A DNA stretch of 64,000 nucleotides, taken from the NCBI GenBank assembly GCA_932294295.1, contig OW028582.1, positions 5,389,515 through 5,453,514 on the forward strand, read 5' to 3'. Positions 13,401 to 26,700 of this stretch are shown piece after piece. A program made the position numbers and the translations under genes. Numbering within the stretch: position 1 is the stretch's first letter; the number at the start of each line of letters is the position of its first letter. Below the pieces are notes generated by a model that was not told the origin of the DNA, ran no database searches, and saw only the letters and a list, made by a program, of their open reading frames with translations. Source of the stretch: Alitta virens. Its lineage: Eukaryota > Annelida > Polychaeta > Phyllodocida > Nereididae.

Positions 13401-16400
13401 CCAGGTCAATTTCGCCATCTGGTGTGCCACAACGGGCTGCGGCGTGTCAGCGCATGATTACCTGACGGCACAAGACCAACTCCTGCAGCTGTACTATACC
13501 TCATACACGCGTACTACCAGACAAGGCAGATTCTGGACGAGATACAGGCTCCAATTGTGATATATAGCAGAGCTAATAATGACTGCAAGTCAATACGGAT
13601 GCAAGGTCAACCCATACAGGCTCCTCCGGGATCCCCTTGTTGTGTAAGGTGTGCGCCAGTCAGTTGTAGTGACGAACAACCCGAGCGTGCTCGACCAAAA
13701 ACCAAAACCCCCCAATGACGGCGATAACGATGTCATTGTGCATCTGAAATTCACAGCCACCCTGAATTCCACGCAACCCCCACAGGACAGACCATGGTCC
13801 AGAACCTCGGCCGAACCACTGTGAAGAAGACGACAACGACAGCGACGTCTTTCACTGCTACAAAGTCTTCAACACCACGGCCAAGCGAATTGTCACCTGA
13901 ATCCGGGTCGGGGCCGGGAACAAAGATGAGCCTGTTGTTCCAGACGAGTGCCACTCACTCAACCCCACAGCCAAGTCCAGTCGGCTGGACTTTCATGGAT
14001 CCAAACGCGGCACCCGGATGTGTCTGAGAAGTGTCAGCTGCCTAACGTTACTTCTGAAACCTTGGACAAGCTTGGAACTCTAGTCCGATGCAGTTCTGGC
14101 ACAACCAGGTCAATTTCGCCATCTGGTGTGCCACAACGGGCTGCGGCGTGTCAGCGCATGATTACCTGACGGCACCAGACCAACTCCTGCAGCTGTACTA
14201 TACCTCATACACGCGTACTACCAGACAAGGCAGATTCTGGACGAGATACAGGCTCCAATTGTGATATATAGCAGAGCTAATAATGACTGCAAGTCAATAC
14301 GGATGCAAGGTCAACCCATACAGGCTCCTCAGGGATCCCCTTGTTGTGTAAGGTGTGCGCCAGTCAGTTGTAGTGACGAACAACCCGAGCGTGCTCGACC
14401 AAAATCCAAAACCCCCAATGACGGCGCCCACTATATCATTGTGCATCTGAAATTCACAGCCACCCTGAATGCCACGCAACCCCCACAGGACAGACCATGG
14501 TCCAGAACCTCGGCCGAACCACTGTGAAGAAGACTACAACGACAGCGACGTCTTTCACTGCTACAAAGTCATTAACACCACAGCCAAGCGAAATGTCACC
14601 TGAATCCGGGTCGGGGCCGGGAACAAAGATGAGCCTGTTGTTCCAGACGAGTGCCACTCACTCAACCCCACAGCCAAGTCCAGTCGGCTGGACTTCCATG
14701 GATCCAAACGCGGCACCCGGATGTGTCTGAGAAGTGTCAGCTGCCTAACGTAACTTCTGAAACCTTGTACAAGCTTGGAACTCTAGTCCGATGCAGTTCT
14801 GGCACAACCAGGTTAATTTCGCCATCTCGTGTGCCACAACGGGCTGCGGCGTGTCAGCGCATGATTACCTGTCCGCACCAGACCAAGTCCTGCAGCGGTA
14901 GGATACCTCATACACGCTTACTACCAGACAAGGCAGATTCTTGAAGAGATAAGGCTCCAATTGTGATATATAGCAGAGCTAATAATGACTGCAAGTCAAT
15001 ACGGATGCAGGGTCAACCCATACAGGCTCCTCAGGGACCCCCTTGTTGTGTAAAGTGTGCACCAGTCAATTGTAGTGATGAACAACCCGAGCGTGCTCGA
15101 CCAAAAACCAAAACCCCCCAATGACGGCGATAACGATGTCATTGTGTATCTGAAATTCACAGCCACCCTGAATTCCACGCAACCCCCACAGGACAGACCA
15201 TGGTCCAGAACCTCGGCCGAACCACTGTGAAGAAGACTACAACGACAGCGACGTCTTTCACTGCTACAAAGTCTTCAACACCACGGCCTAGCGAAATGTC
15301 ACCTGAATCCGGGTCGGGGCCGGGAACAAAGTTGAGACTGTTGTTCCAGACGAGTGCCACTCACTCAACCCCACAGCCAAGTCCAGTCCGCTGGACTTTC
15401 ATGGATCCAAACACGGCACCCGGATGTGTCTGAGAAGTGTCAGCTGCCTAATGTTACTTCTGAAACCTTGGACAAGCTTGGAACTCTAGTCCGCTGCAGT
15501 TCTGGCACAACCAGGTCAATTTCGCCATCTGGTGTGCCACAACGGGCTGCGGCGTGTCAGCGCATGATTACCTGACGGCACAAGACCAACTCCTGCAGCT
15601 GTACTATACCTCATACACGCGTACTACCAGACAAGGCAGATTCTGGACGAGATACAGGCTCCAATTGTGATATATAGCAGAGCTAATAATGACTGCAAGT
15701 CAATACGGATGCAAGGTCAACCCATACAGGCTCCTCCGGGATCCCCTTGTTGTGTAAGGTGTGCGCCAGTCAGTTGTAGTGACGAACAACCCGAGCGTGC
15801 TCGACCAAAAACCAAAACCCCCCAATGACGGCGATAACGATGTCATTGTGCATCTGAAATTCACAGCCACCCTGAATTCCACGCAACCCCCACAGGACAG
15901 ACCATGGTCCAGAACCTCGGCCGAACCACTGTGAAGAAGATGACAACGACAGCGACGTCTTTCACTGCTACAAAGTCTTCAACACCACGGCCAAGCGAAT
16001 TGTCACCTGAATCCGGGTCGGGGCCGGGAACAAAGATGAGCCTGTTGTTCCAGACGAGTGCCACTCACTCAACCCCACAGCCAAGTCCAGTCGGCTGGAC
16101 TTCCATGGATCCAAACGCGGCACCCGGATGTGTCTGAGAAGTGTCAGCTGCCTAACGTAACTTCTGAAACCTTGTACAAGCTTGGAACTCTAGTCCGATG
16201 CAGTTGTGGCACAACCAGGTTAATTTCGCCATCTGGTGTGCCACAACGGGCTGCGGCGTGTCAGCGCATGATTACCTGTCCGCACCAGACCAAGTCCTGC
16301 AGCGGTAGTATACCTCATACACGCTTACTACCAGACAAGGCAGATTCTTGAAGAGATAAGGCTCCAATTGTGATATATAGCAGAGCTAAGAATGACTGCA

Positions 16401-17430
16401 AGTCAATACGGATGCAGGGTCAACCCATACAGGCTCCTCAGGGACCCCCTTGTTGTGTAAAGTGTGCACCAGTCAATTGTAGTGATGAACAACCCGAGCG
16501 TGCTCGACCAAAAACCAAAACCCCCCAATGACGGCGATAACGATGTCATTGTGCATCTGAAATTCACAGCCACCCTGAATTCCACGCAACCCCCACAGGA
16601 CAGACCATGGTCCAGAACCTCGGCCGAACCACTGTGAAGAAGACTACAACGACAGCGACGTCTTTCACTGCTACAAAGTCTTCAACACCACGGGCAAGCG
16701 AAATGTCACCTGAATCCGGGTCGGGGCCGGGAACAAAGATGAGCCTGTTGTTCCAGACGAGTGCCACTCACTCAACCCCACAGCCAAGTCCAGTCGGCTG
16801 GACTTTCATGGATCCAAACGCGCACCCGGATGTGTCTGAGAAGTGTCAGCTGCCTAACGTTACTTCTGAAACCTTGGACAAGCTTGGAACTCTAGTCCGA
16901 TGCAGTTCTGGCACAACCAGGTCAATTTCGCCATCTGGTGTGCCACAACGGGCTGCGGCGTGTCAGCGCATGATTACCTGACGGCACCAGACCAACTCCT
17001 GCAGCTGTACTATACCTCATACACGCGTACTACCAGACAAGGCAGATTCTGGACGAGATACAGGCTCCAATTGTGATATATAGCAGAGCTAATAATGACT
17101 GCAAGTCAATACGGATGCAAGGTCAACCCATACAGGCTCCTCCGGGATCCCCTTGTTGTGTAAGGTGTGCGCCAGTCAGTTGTAGTGACGAACAACCCGA
17201 GCGTGCTCGACCAAAATCCAAAACCCCCAATGACGGCGCCCACGATGTCATTGTGCATCTGAAATTCACAGCCACCCTGAATTCCACGCAACCCCCACAG
17301 GACAGACCATGGTCCAGAACCTCGGCCGAACCACTGTGAAGAAGACTACAACGACAGCGACGTCTTTCACTGCTACAAAGTCTTCAACACCACAGCCAAG
17401 CAAAATGTCACCTGAATCCGGGTCGGGGCC
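10401..17430 (+). repeat. Higher-order repeat of 10 monomers (7,030 bp), copy B
   Basis: This is the second copy of the 10-monomer unit, directly adjacent to copy A. It ends where the next expected GTGAAC marker, near 17,431, reads GGGAAC again. Such high identity over 7 kb points to a very recent duplication by unequal exchange, or to an assembly duplication; the sequence alone does not decide. Confidence 0.85.
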
Positions 17431-20400
17431 GGGAACAAAGATGAGCCTGTTGTTCCAGACGAGTGCCACTCACTCAACCCCACAGCCAAGTCCAGTCGGC
17501 TGGACTTCCATGGATCCAAACGCGGCACCCGGATGTGTCTGAGAAGTGTCAGCTGCCTAACGTAACTTCTGAAACCTTGTACAAGCTTGGAACTCTAGTC
17601 CGATGCAGTTCTGGCACAACCAGGTCAATTTCGCCATCTGGTGTGCCACAACGGGCTGCGGCGTGTCAGCGCATGATTACCTGTCCGCACCAGACCAAGT
17701 CCTGCAGCGGTAGTATACCTCATACACGCTTACTACCAGACAAGGCAGATTCTTGACGAGATAAGGCTCCAATTGTGATATATAGCAGAGCTAAGAATGA
17801 CTGCAAGTCAATACGGATGCAGGGTCAACCCATACAGGCTCCTCAGGGACCCCCTTGTTGTGTAAAGTGTGCACCAGTCAATTGTAGTGATGAACAACCC
17901 GAGCGTGCTCGACCAAAATCCAAAACCCCCAATGACGGCGCCCACGATGTCATTGTGCATCTGAAATTCACAGCCACCCTGAATTCCACGCAACCCCCAC
18001 TGGACAGACCATGGTCCAGAACCTCGGCCGAACCACTGTGAAGAAGAGGACAACAACAGCGACGTCTTTCACTGCTACAAAGTCTTCAACACCACGGCCT
18101 AGCGAAATGTCACCTGAATCCGGGTCGGGCCCGGGAACAAAGTTGAGACTGTTGTTCCAGACGAGTGCCACTCACTCAACCCCACAGCCAAGTCCAGTCG
18201 GCTGGACTTTCATGGATCCAAACACGGCACCCGGATGTGTCTGAGAAGTGTCAGCTGCCTAACGTTACTTCTGAAACCTTGGACAAGCTTGGAACTCTAG
18301 TCCGATGCAGTTCTGGCACAACCAGGTCAATTTCGCCATCTGGTGTGCCACAACGGGCTGCGGCGTGTCAGCGCATGATTACCTGACGGCACCAGACCAA
18401 CTCCTGCAGCTGTACTATACCTCATACACGCGTACTACCAGACAAGGCAGATTCTGGACGAGATACAGGCTCCAATTGTGATATATAGCAGAGCTAATAA
18501 TGACTGCAAGTCAATACGGATGCAAGGTCAACCCATACAGGCTCCTCCGGGATCCCCTTGTTGTGTAAGCTGTGCGCCAGTCAGTTGTAGTGACGAACAA
18601 CCCGAGCGTGCTCGACCAAAAACCAAAACCCCCCAATGACGGCGATAACGATGTCATTGTGCATCTGAAATTCACAGCCACCCTGAATTCCACGCAACCC
18701 CCACAGGACAGACCATGGTCCAGAACCTCGGCCGAACCACTGTGAAGAAGACGACAACGACAGCGACGTCTTTCACTGCTACAAAGTCTTCAACACCACG
18801 GCCAAGCGAATTGTCACCTGAATCCGGGTCGGGGCCGGGAACAAAGATGAGCCTCTTGTTCCAGACGAGTGCCACTCACTCAACCCCACAGCCAAGTCCA
18901 GTCGGCTGGACTTTCATGGATCCAAACGCGGCACCCGGATGTGTCTGAGAAGTGTCAGCTGCCTAACGTTACTTCTGAAACCTTGGACAAGCTTGGAACT
19001 CTAGTCCGATGCAGTTCTGGCACAACCAGGTCAATTTCGCCATCTGGTGTGCCACAACGGGCTGCGGCGTGTCAGCGCATGATTACCTGACGGCACCAGA
19101 CCAACTCCTGCAGCTGTACTATACCTCATACACGCGTACTACCAGACAAGGCAGATTCTGGACGAGATACAGGCTCCAATTGTGATATATAGCAGAGCTA
19201 ATAATGACTGCAAGTCAATACGGATGCAAGGTCAACCCATACAGGCTCCTCCGGGATCCCCTTGTTGTGTAAGGTGTGCGCCAGTCAGTTGTAGTGACGA
19301 ACAACCCGAGCGTGCTCGACCAAAATCCAAAACCCCCAATGACGGCGCCCACTATATCATTGTGCATCTGAAATTCACAGCCACCCTGAATTCCACGCAA
19401 CCCCCACAGGACAGACCATGGTCCAGAACCTCGGCCGAACCACTGTGAAGAAGACTACAACGACAGCGACGTCTTTCACTGCTACAAAGTCATCAACACC
19501 ACAGCCAAGCGAAATGTCACCTGAATCCAGGTCGGGGCCGGGAACAAAGATGAGCCTGTTGTTCCAGACGAGTGCCACTCACTCAACCCCACAGCCAAGT
19601 CCAGTCGGCTGGACTTTCATGGATCCAAACGCGGCACCCGGATGTGTCTGAGAAGTGTCAGCTGCCTAACGTTACTTCTGAAACCTTGGACAAGCTTGGA
19701 ACTCTAGTCCGATGCAGTTCTGGCACAACCAGGTCAATTTCGCCATCTGGTGTGCCACAACGGGCTGCGGCGTGTCAGCGCATGATTACCTGACGGCACC
19801 AGACCAACTCCTGCAGCTGTACTATACCTCATACACGCGTACTACCAGACAAGGCAGATTCTGGACGAGATACAGGCTCCAATTGTGATATATAGCAGAG
19901 CTAATAATGACTGCAAGTCAATACGGATGCAAGGTCAACCCATACAGGCTCCTCCGGGATCCCCTTGTTGTGTAAGGTGTGCGCCAGTCAGTTGTAGTGA
20001 CGAACAACCCGAGCGTGCTCGACCAAAATCCAAAACCCCCAATGACGGCGCCCACTATATCATTGTGCATCTGAAATTCACAGCCACCCTGAATTCCACG
20101 CAACCCCCACAGGACAGACCATGGTCCAGAACCTCGGCCGAACCACTGTGAAGAAGACTACAACGACAGCGACATCCTTTCACTGCTACAAAGTCATCAA
20201 CACCACAGCCAAGCGAAATGTCACCTGAATCCGGGTCGGGGCCGGGAACAAAGATGAGCCTGTTGTTCCAGACGAGTGCCACTCACTCAACCCCACAGCC
20301 AAGTCCAGTCGGCTGGACTTTCATGGATCCAAACGCGGCACCCGGATGTGTCTGAGAAGTGTCAGCTGCATAACGTTACTTCTGAAACCTTGTACAAGCT

Positions 20401-20732
20401 TGGAACTCTAGTCCGATGCAGTTCTGGCACAACCAGGTCAATTTCGCCATCTGGTGTGCCACAACGGGCTGCGGCGTGTCAGCGCATGATTACCTGTCCG
20501 CACCAGACCAAGTCCTGCAGCGGTAGTATACCTCATACACGCTTACTACCAGACAAGGCAGATTCTTGACGAGATAAGGCTCCAATTGTGATATATAGCA
20601 GAGCTAAGAATGACTGCAAGTCAATACGGATGCAGGGTCAACCCATACAGGCTCCTCAGGGACCCCCTTGTTGTGTAAAGTGTGCACCAGTCAATTGTAG
20701 TGATGAACAACCCGAGCGTGCTCGACCAAAAT

Positions 20733-23700
20733 CCAAAACCCCCAATGACGGCGCCCACTATATCATTGTGCATCTGAAATTCACAGCCACCCTGAATTCC
20801 ACGCAACCCCCACTGGACAGACCATGGTCCAGAACCTCGGCCGAACCACTGTGAAGAAGACGACAACGACAGCGACGTCTTTCACTGCTACAAAGTCTTC
20901 AACACCACGGCCTAGCGAAATGTCACCTGAATCCGGGTCGGGGCCGGGAACAAAGTTGAGACTGTTGTTCCAGACGAGTGCCACTCACTCAACCCCACAG
21001 CCAAGTCCAGTCGGCTGGACTTTCATGGATCCAAACACGGCACCCGGATGTGTCTGAGAAGTGTCAGCTGCCTAATGTTACTTCTGAAACCTTGGACAAG
21101 CTTGGAACTCTAGTCCGATGCAGTTCTGGCACAACCAGGTCAATTTCGCCATCTGGTGTGCCACAACGGGCTGCGGCGTGTCAGCGCATGATTACCTGAC
21201 GGCACAAGACCAACTCCTGCAGCTGTACTATACCTTATACACGCGTACTACCAGACAAGGCAGATTCTGGACGAGATACAGGCTCCAATTGTGATATATA
21301 GCAGAGCTAATAATGACTGCAAGTCAATACGGATGCAAGGTCAACCCATACAGGCTCCTCCGGGATCCCCTTGTTGTGTAAGGTGTGCGCCAGTCAGTTA
21401 TAGTGACGAACAACCCGAGCGTGCTCGACCAAAAACCAAAACCCCCCAATGACGGCGATAACGATGTCATTGTGCATCTGAAATTCACAGCCACCCTGAA
21501 TTCCACGCAACCCCCACAGGACAGACCATGGTCCAGAACCTCGGCCGAACCACTGTGAAGAAGACGACAACGACAGCGACGTCTTTCACTGCTACAAAGT
21601 CTTCAACACCACGGCCAAGCGAATTGTCACCTGAATCCGGGTCGGGGCCGGGAACAAAGATGAGCCTGTTGTTCCAGACGAGTGCCACTCACTCAACCCC
21701 ACAGCCAAGTCCAGTCGGCTGGACTTTCATGGATCCAAACGCGGCACCCGGATGTGTCTGAGAAGTGTCAGCTGCCTAACGTTACTTCTGAAACCTTGGA
21801 CAAGCTTGGAACTCTAGTCCGATGCAGTTCTGGCACAACCAGGTCAATTTCGCCATCTGGTGTGCCACAACGGGCTGCGGCGTGTCAGCGCATGATTACC
21901 TGACGGCACCAGACCAACTCCTGCAGCTGTACTATACCTCATACACGCGTACTACCAGACAAGGCAGATTCTGGACGAGATACAGGCTCCAATTGTGATA
22001 TATAGCAGAGCTAATAATGACTGCAAGTCAATACGGATGCAAGGTCAACCCATACAGGCTCCTCAGGGATCCCCTTGTTGTGTAAGGTGTGCGCCAGTCA
22101 GTTGTAGTGACGAACAACCCGAGCGTGCTCGACCAAAATCCAAAACCCCCAATGACGGCGCCCACTATATCATTGTGCATCTGAAATTCACAGCCACCCT
22201 GAATTCCACGCAACCCCCACAGGACAGACCATGGTCCAGAACCTCGGCCGAACCACTGTGAAGAAGACTACAACGACAGCGACGTCTTTCACTGCTACAA
22301 AGTCATTAACACCACAGCCAAGCGAAATGTCACCTGAATCCGGGTCGGGGCCGGGAACAAAGATGAGCCTGTTGTTCCAGACGAGTGCCACTCACTCAAC
22401 CCCACAGCCAAGTCCAGTCGGCTGGACTTTCATGGATCCAAACGCGGCACCCGGATGTGTCTGAGAAGTGTCAGCTGCCTAACGTTACTTCTGAAACCTT
22501 GGACAAGCTTGGAACTCTAGTCCGATGCAGTTCTGGCACAACCAGGTCAATTTCGCCATCTGGTGTGCCACAACGGGCTGCGACGTGTCAGCGCATGATT
22601 ACCTGACGGCACCAGACCAACTCCTGCAGCTGTACTATACCTCATACACGCGTACTACCAGACAAGGCAGAATCTTGACGAGATAAGGCTCCAATTGTGA
22701 TATATAGCAGAGCTAAGAATGACTGCAAGTCAATACGGATGCAGGGTCAACCCATACAGGCTCCTCAGGGACCCCCTTGTTGTGTAAAGTGTGCACCAGT
22801 CAATTGTAGTGATGAACAACCCGAGCGTGCTCGACCAAAATCCAAAACCCCCAATGACGGCGCCCACGATGTCATTGTGCATCTGAAATTCACAGCCACC
22901 CTGAATTCCACGCAACCCCCACTGGACAGACCATGGTCCAGAACCTCGGCCGAACCACTGTGAAGAAGAGGACAACAACAGCGACGTCTTTCACTGCTAC
23001 AAAGTCTTCAACACCACGGCCTAGCGAAATGTCACCTGAATCCGGGTCGGGGCCGGGAACAAAGTTGAGACTGTTGTTCCAGACGAGTGCCACTCACTCA
23101 ACCCCACAGCCAAGTCCAGTCGGCTGGACTTTCATGGATCCAAACACGGCACCCGGATGTGTCTGAGAAGTGTCAGCTGCCTAACGTTACTTCTGAAACC
23201 TTGGACAAGCTTGGAACTCTAGTCCGATGCAGTTCTGGCACAACCAGGTCAATTTCGCCATCTGGTGTGCCACAACGGGCTGCGGCGTGTCAGCGCATGA
23301 TTACCTGACGGCACCAGACCAACTCCTGCAGCTGTACTATACCTCATACACGCGTACTACCAGACAAGGCAGATTCTGGACGAGATACAGGCTCCAATTG
23401 TGATATATAGCAGAGCTAATAATGACTGCAAGTCAATACGGATGCAAGGTCAACCCATACAGGCTCCTCCGGGATCCCCTTGTTGTGTAAGGTGTGCGCC
23501 AGTCAGTTGTAGTGACGAACAACCCGAGCGTGCTCGACCAAAATCCAAAACCCCCAATGACGGCGCCCACGATGTCATTGTGCATCTGAAATTCACAGCC
23601 ACCCTGAATTCCACGCAACCCCCACAGGACAGACCATGGTCCAGAACCTCGGCCGAACCACTGTGAAGAAGACTACAACGACAGCGACGTCTTTCACTGC

Positions 23701-26700
23701 TACAAAGTCTTCAACACCACAGCCAAGCGAAATGTCACCTGAATCCGGGTCGGGGCCGGGAACAAAGATGAGCCTGTTGTTCCAGACGAGTGCCACTCAC
23801 TCAACCCCACAGCCAAGTCCAGTCGGCTGGACTTCCATGGATCCAAACGCGGCACCCGGATGTGTCTGAGAAGTGTCAGCTGCCTAACGTAACTTCTGAA
23901 ACCTTGTACAAGCTTGGAACTCTAGTCCGATGCAGTTGTGGCACAACCAGGTTAATTTCGCCATCTGGTGTGCCACAACGGGCTGCGGCGTGTCAGCGCA
24001 TGATTACCTGTCCGCACCAGACCAAGTCCTGCAGCGGTAGTATACCTCATACACGCTTACTACCAGACAAGGCAGATTCTTGAAGAGATAAGGCTCCAAT
24101 TGTGATATATAGCAGAGCTAAGAATGACTGCAAGTCAATACGGATGCAGGGTCAACCCATACAGGCTCCTCAGGGACCCCCTTGTTGTGTAAAGTGTGCA
24201 CCAGTCAATTGTAGTGATGAACAACCCGAGCGTGCTCGACCAAAAACCAAAACCCCCCAATGACGGCGATAACGATGTCATTGTGCATCTGAAATTCACA
24301 GCCACCCTGAATTCCACGCAACCCCCACAGGACAGACCATGGTCCAGAACCTCGGCCGAACCACTGTGAAGAAGACTACAACGACAGCGACGTCTTTCAC
24401 TGCTACAAAGTCTTCAACACCACGGGCAAGCGAAATGTCACCTGAATCCGGGTCGGGGCCGGGAACAAAGATGAGCCTGTTGTTCCAGACGAGTGCCACT
24501 CACTCAACCCCACAGCCAAGTCCAGTCGGCTGGACTTTCATGGATCCAAACGCGCACCCGGATGTGTCTGAGAAGTGTCAGCTGCCTAACGTTACTTCTG
24601 AAACCTTGGACAAGCTTGGAACTCTAGTCCGATGCAGTTCTGGCACAACCAGGTCAATTTCGCCATCTGGTGTGCCACAACGGGCTGCGGCGTGTCAGCG
24701 CATGATTACCTGACGGCACCAGACCAACTCCTGCAGCTGTACTATACCTCATACACGCGTACTACCAGACAAGGCAGATTCTGGACGAGATACAGGCTCC
24801 AATTGTGATATATAGCAGAGCTAATAATGACTGCAAGTCAATACGGATGCAAGGTCAACCCATACAGGCTCCTCCGGGATCCCCTTGTTGTGTAAGGTGT
24901 GCGCCAGTCAGTTGTAGTGACGAACAACCCGAGCGTGCTCGACCAAAATCCAAAACCCCCAATGACGGCGCCCACTATATCATTGTGCATCTGAAATTCA
25001 CAGCCACCCTGAATTCCACGCAACCCCCACTGGACAGACCATGGTCCAGAACCTCGGCCGAACCACTGTGAAGAAGACGACAACGACAGCGACGTCTTTC
25101 ACTGCTACAAAGTCTTCAACACCACGGCCTAGCGAAATGTCACCTGAATCCGGGTCGGGGCCGGGAACAAAGTTGAGACTGTTGTTCCAGACGAGTGCCA
25201 CTCACTCAACCCCACAGCCAAGTCCAGTCGGCTGGACTTTCATGGATCCAAACACGGCACCCGGATGTGTCTGAGAAGTGTCAGCTGCCTAATGTTACTT
25301 CTGAAACCTTGGACAAGCTTGGAACTCTAGTCCGATGCAGTTCTGGCACAACCAGGTCAATTTCGCCATCTGGTGTGCCACAACGGGCTGCGGCGTGTCA
25401 GCGCATGATTACCTGACGGCACAAGACCAACTCCTGCAGCTGTACTATACCTTATACACGCGTACTACCAGACAAGGCAGATTCTGGACGAGATACAGGC
25501 TCCAATTGTGATATATAGCAGAGCTAATAATGACTGCAAGTCAATACGGATGCAAGGTCAACCCATACAGGCTCCTCCGGGATCCCCTTGTTGTGTAAGG
25601 TGTGCGCCAGTCAGTTATAGTGACGAACAACCCGAGCGTGCTCGACCAAAAACCAAAACCCCCCAATGACGGCGATAACGATGTCATTGTGCATCTGAAA
25701 TTCACAGCCACCCTGAATTCCACGCAACCCCCACAGGACAGACCATGGTCCAGAACCTCGGCCGAACCACTGTGAAGAAGACGACAACGACAGCGACGTC
25801 TTTCACTGCTACAAAGTCTTCAACACCACGGCCAAGCGAATTGTCACCTGAATCCGGGTCGGGGCCGGGAACAAAGATGAGCCTGTTGTTCCAGACGAGT
25901 GCCACTCACTCAACCCCACAGCCAAGTCCAGTCGGCTGGACTTTCATGGATCCAAACGCGGCACCCGGATGTGTCTGAGAAGTGTCAGCTGCCTAACGTT
26001 ACTTCTGAAACCTTGGACAAGCTTGGAACTCTAGTCCGATGCAGTTCTGGCACAACCAGGTCAATTTCGCCATCTGGTGTGCCACAACGGGCTGCGGCGT
26101 GTCAGCGCATGATTACCTGACGGCACCAGACCAACTCCTGCAGCTGTACTATACCTCATACACGCGTACTACCAGACAAGGCAGATTCTGGACGAGATAC
26201 AGGCTCCAATTGTGATATATAGCAGAGCTAATAATGACTGCAAGTCAATACGGATGCAAGGTCAACCCATACAGGCTCCTCAGGGATCCCCTTGTTGTGT
26301 AAGGTGTGCGCCAGTCAGTTGTAGTGACGAACAACCCGAGCGTGCTCGACCAAAATCCAAAACCCCCAATGACGGCGCCCACTATATCATTGTGCATCTG
26401 AAATTCACAGCCACCCTGAATTCCACGCAACCCCCACAGGACAGACCATGGTCCAGAACCTCGGCCGAACCACTGTGAAGAAGACTACAACGACAGCGAC
26501 GTCTTTCACTGCTACAAAGTCATTAACACCACAGCCAAGCGAAATGTCACCTGAATCCGGGTCGGGGCCGGGAACAAAGATGAGCCTGTTGTTCCAGACG
26601 AGTGCCACTCACTCAACCCCACAGCCAAGTCCAGTCGGCTGGACTTTCATGGATCCAAACGCGGCACCCGGATGTGTCTGAGAAGTGTCAGCTGCCTAAC

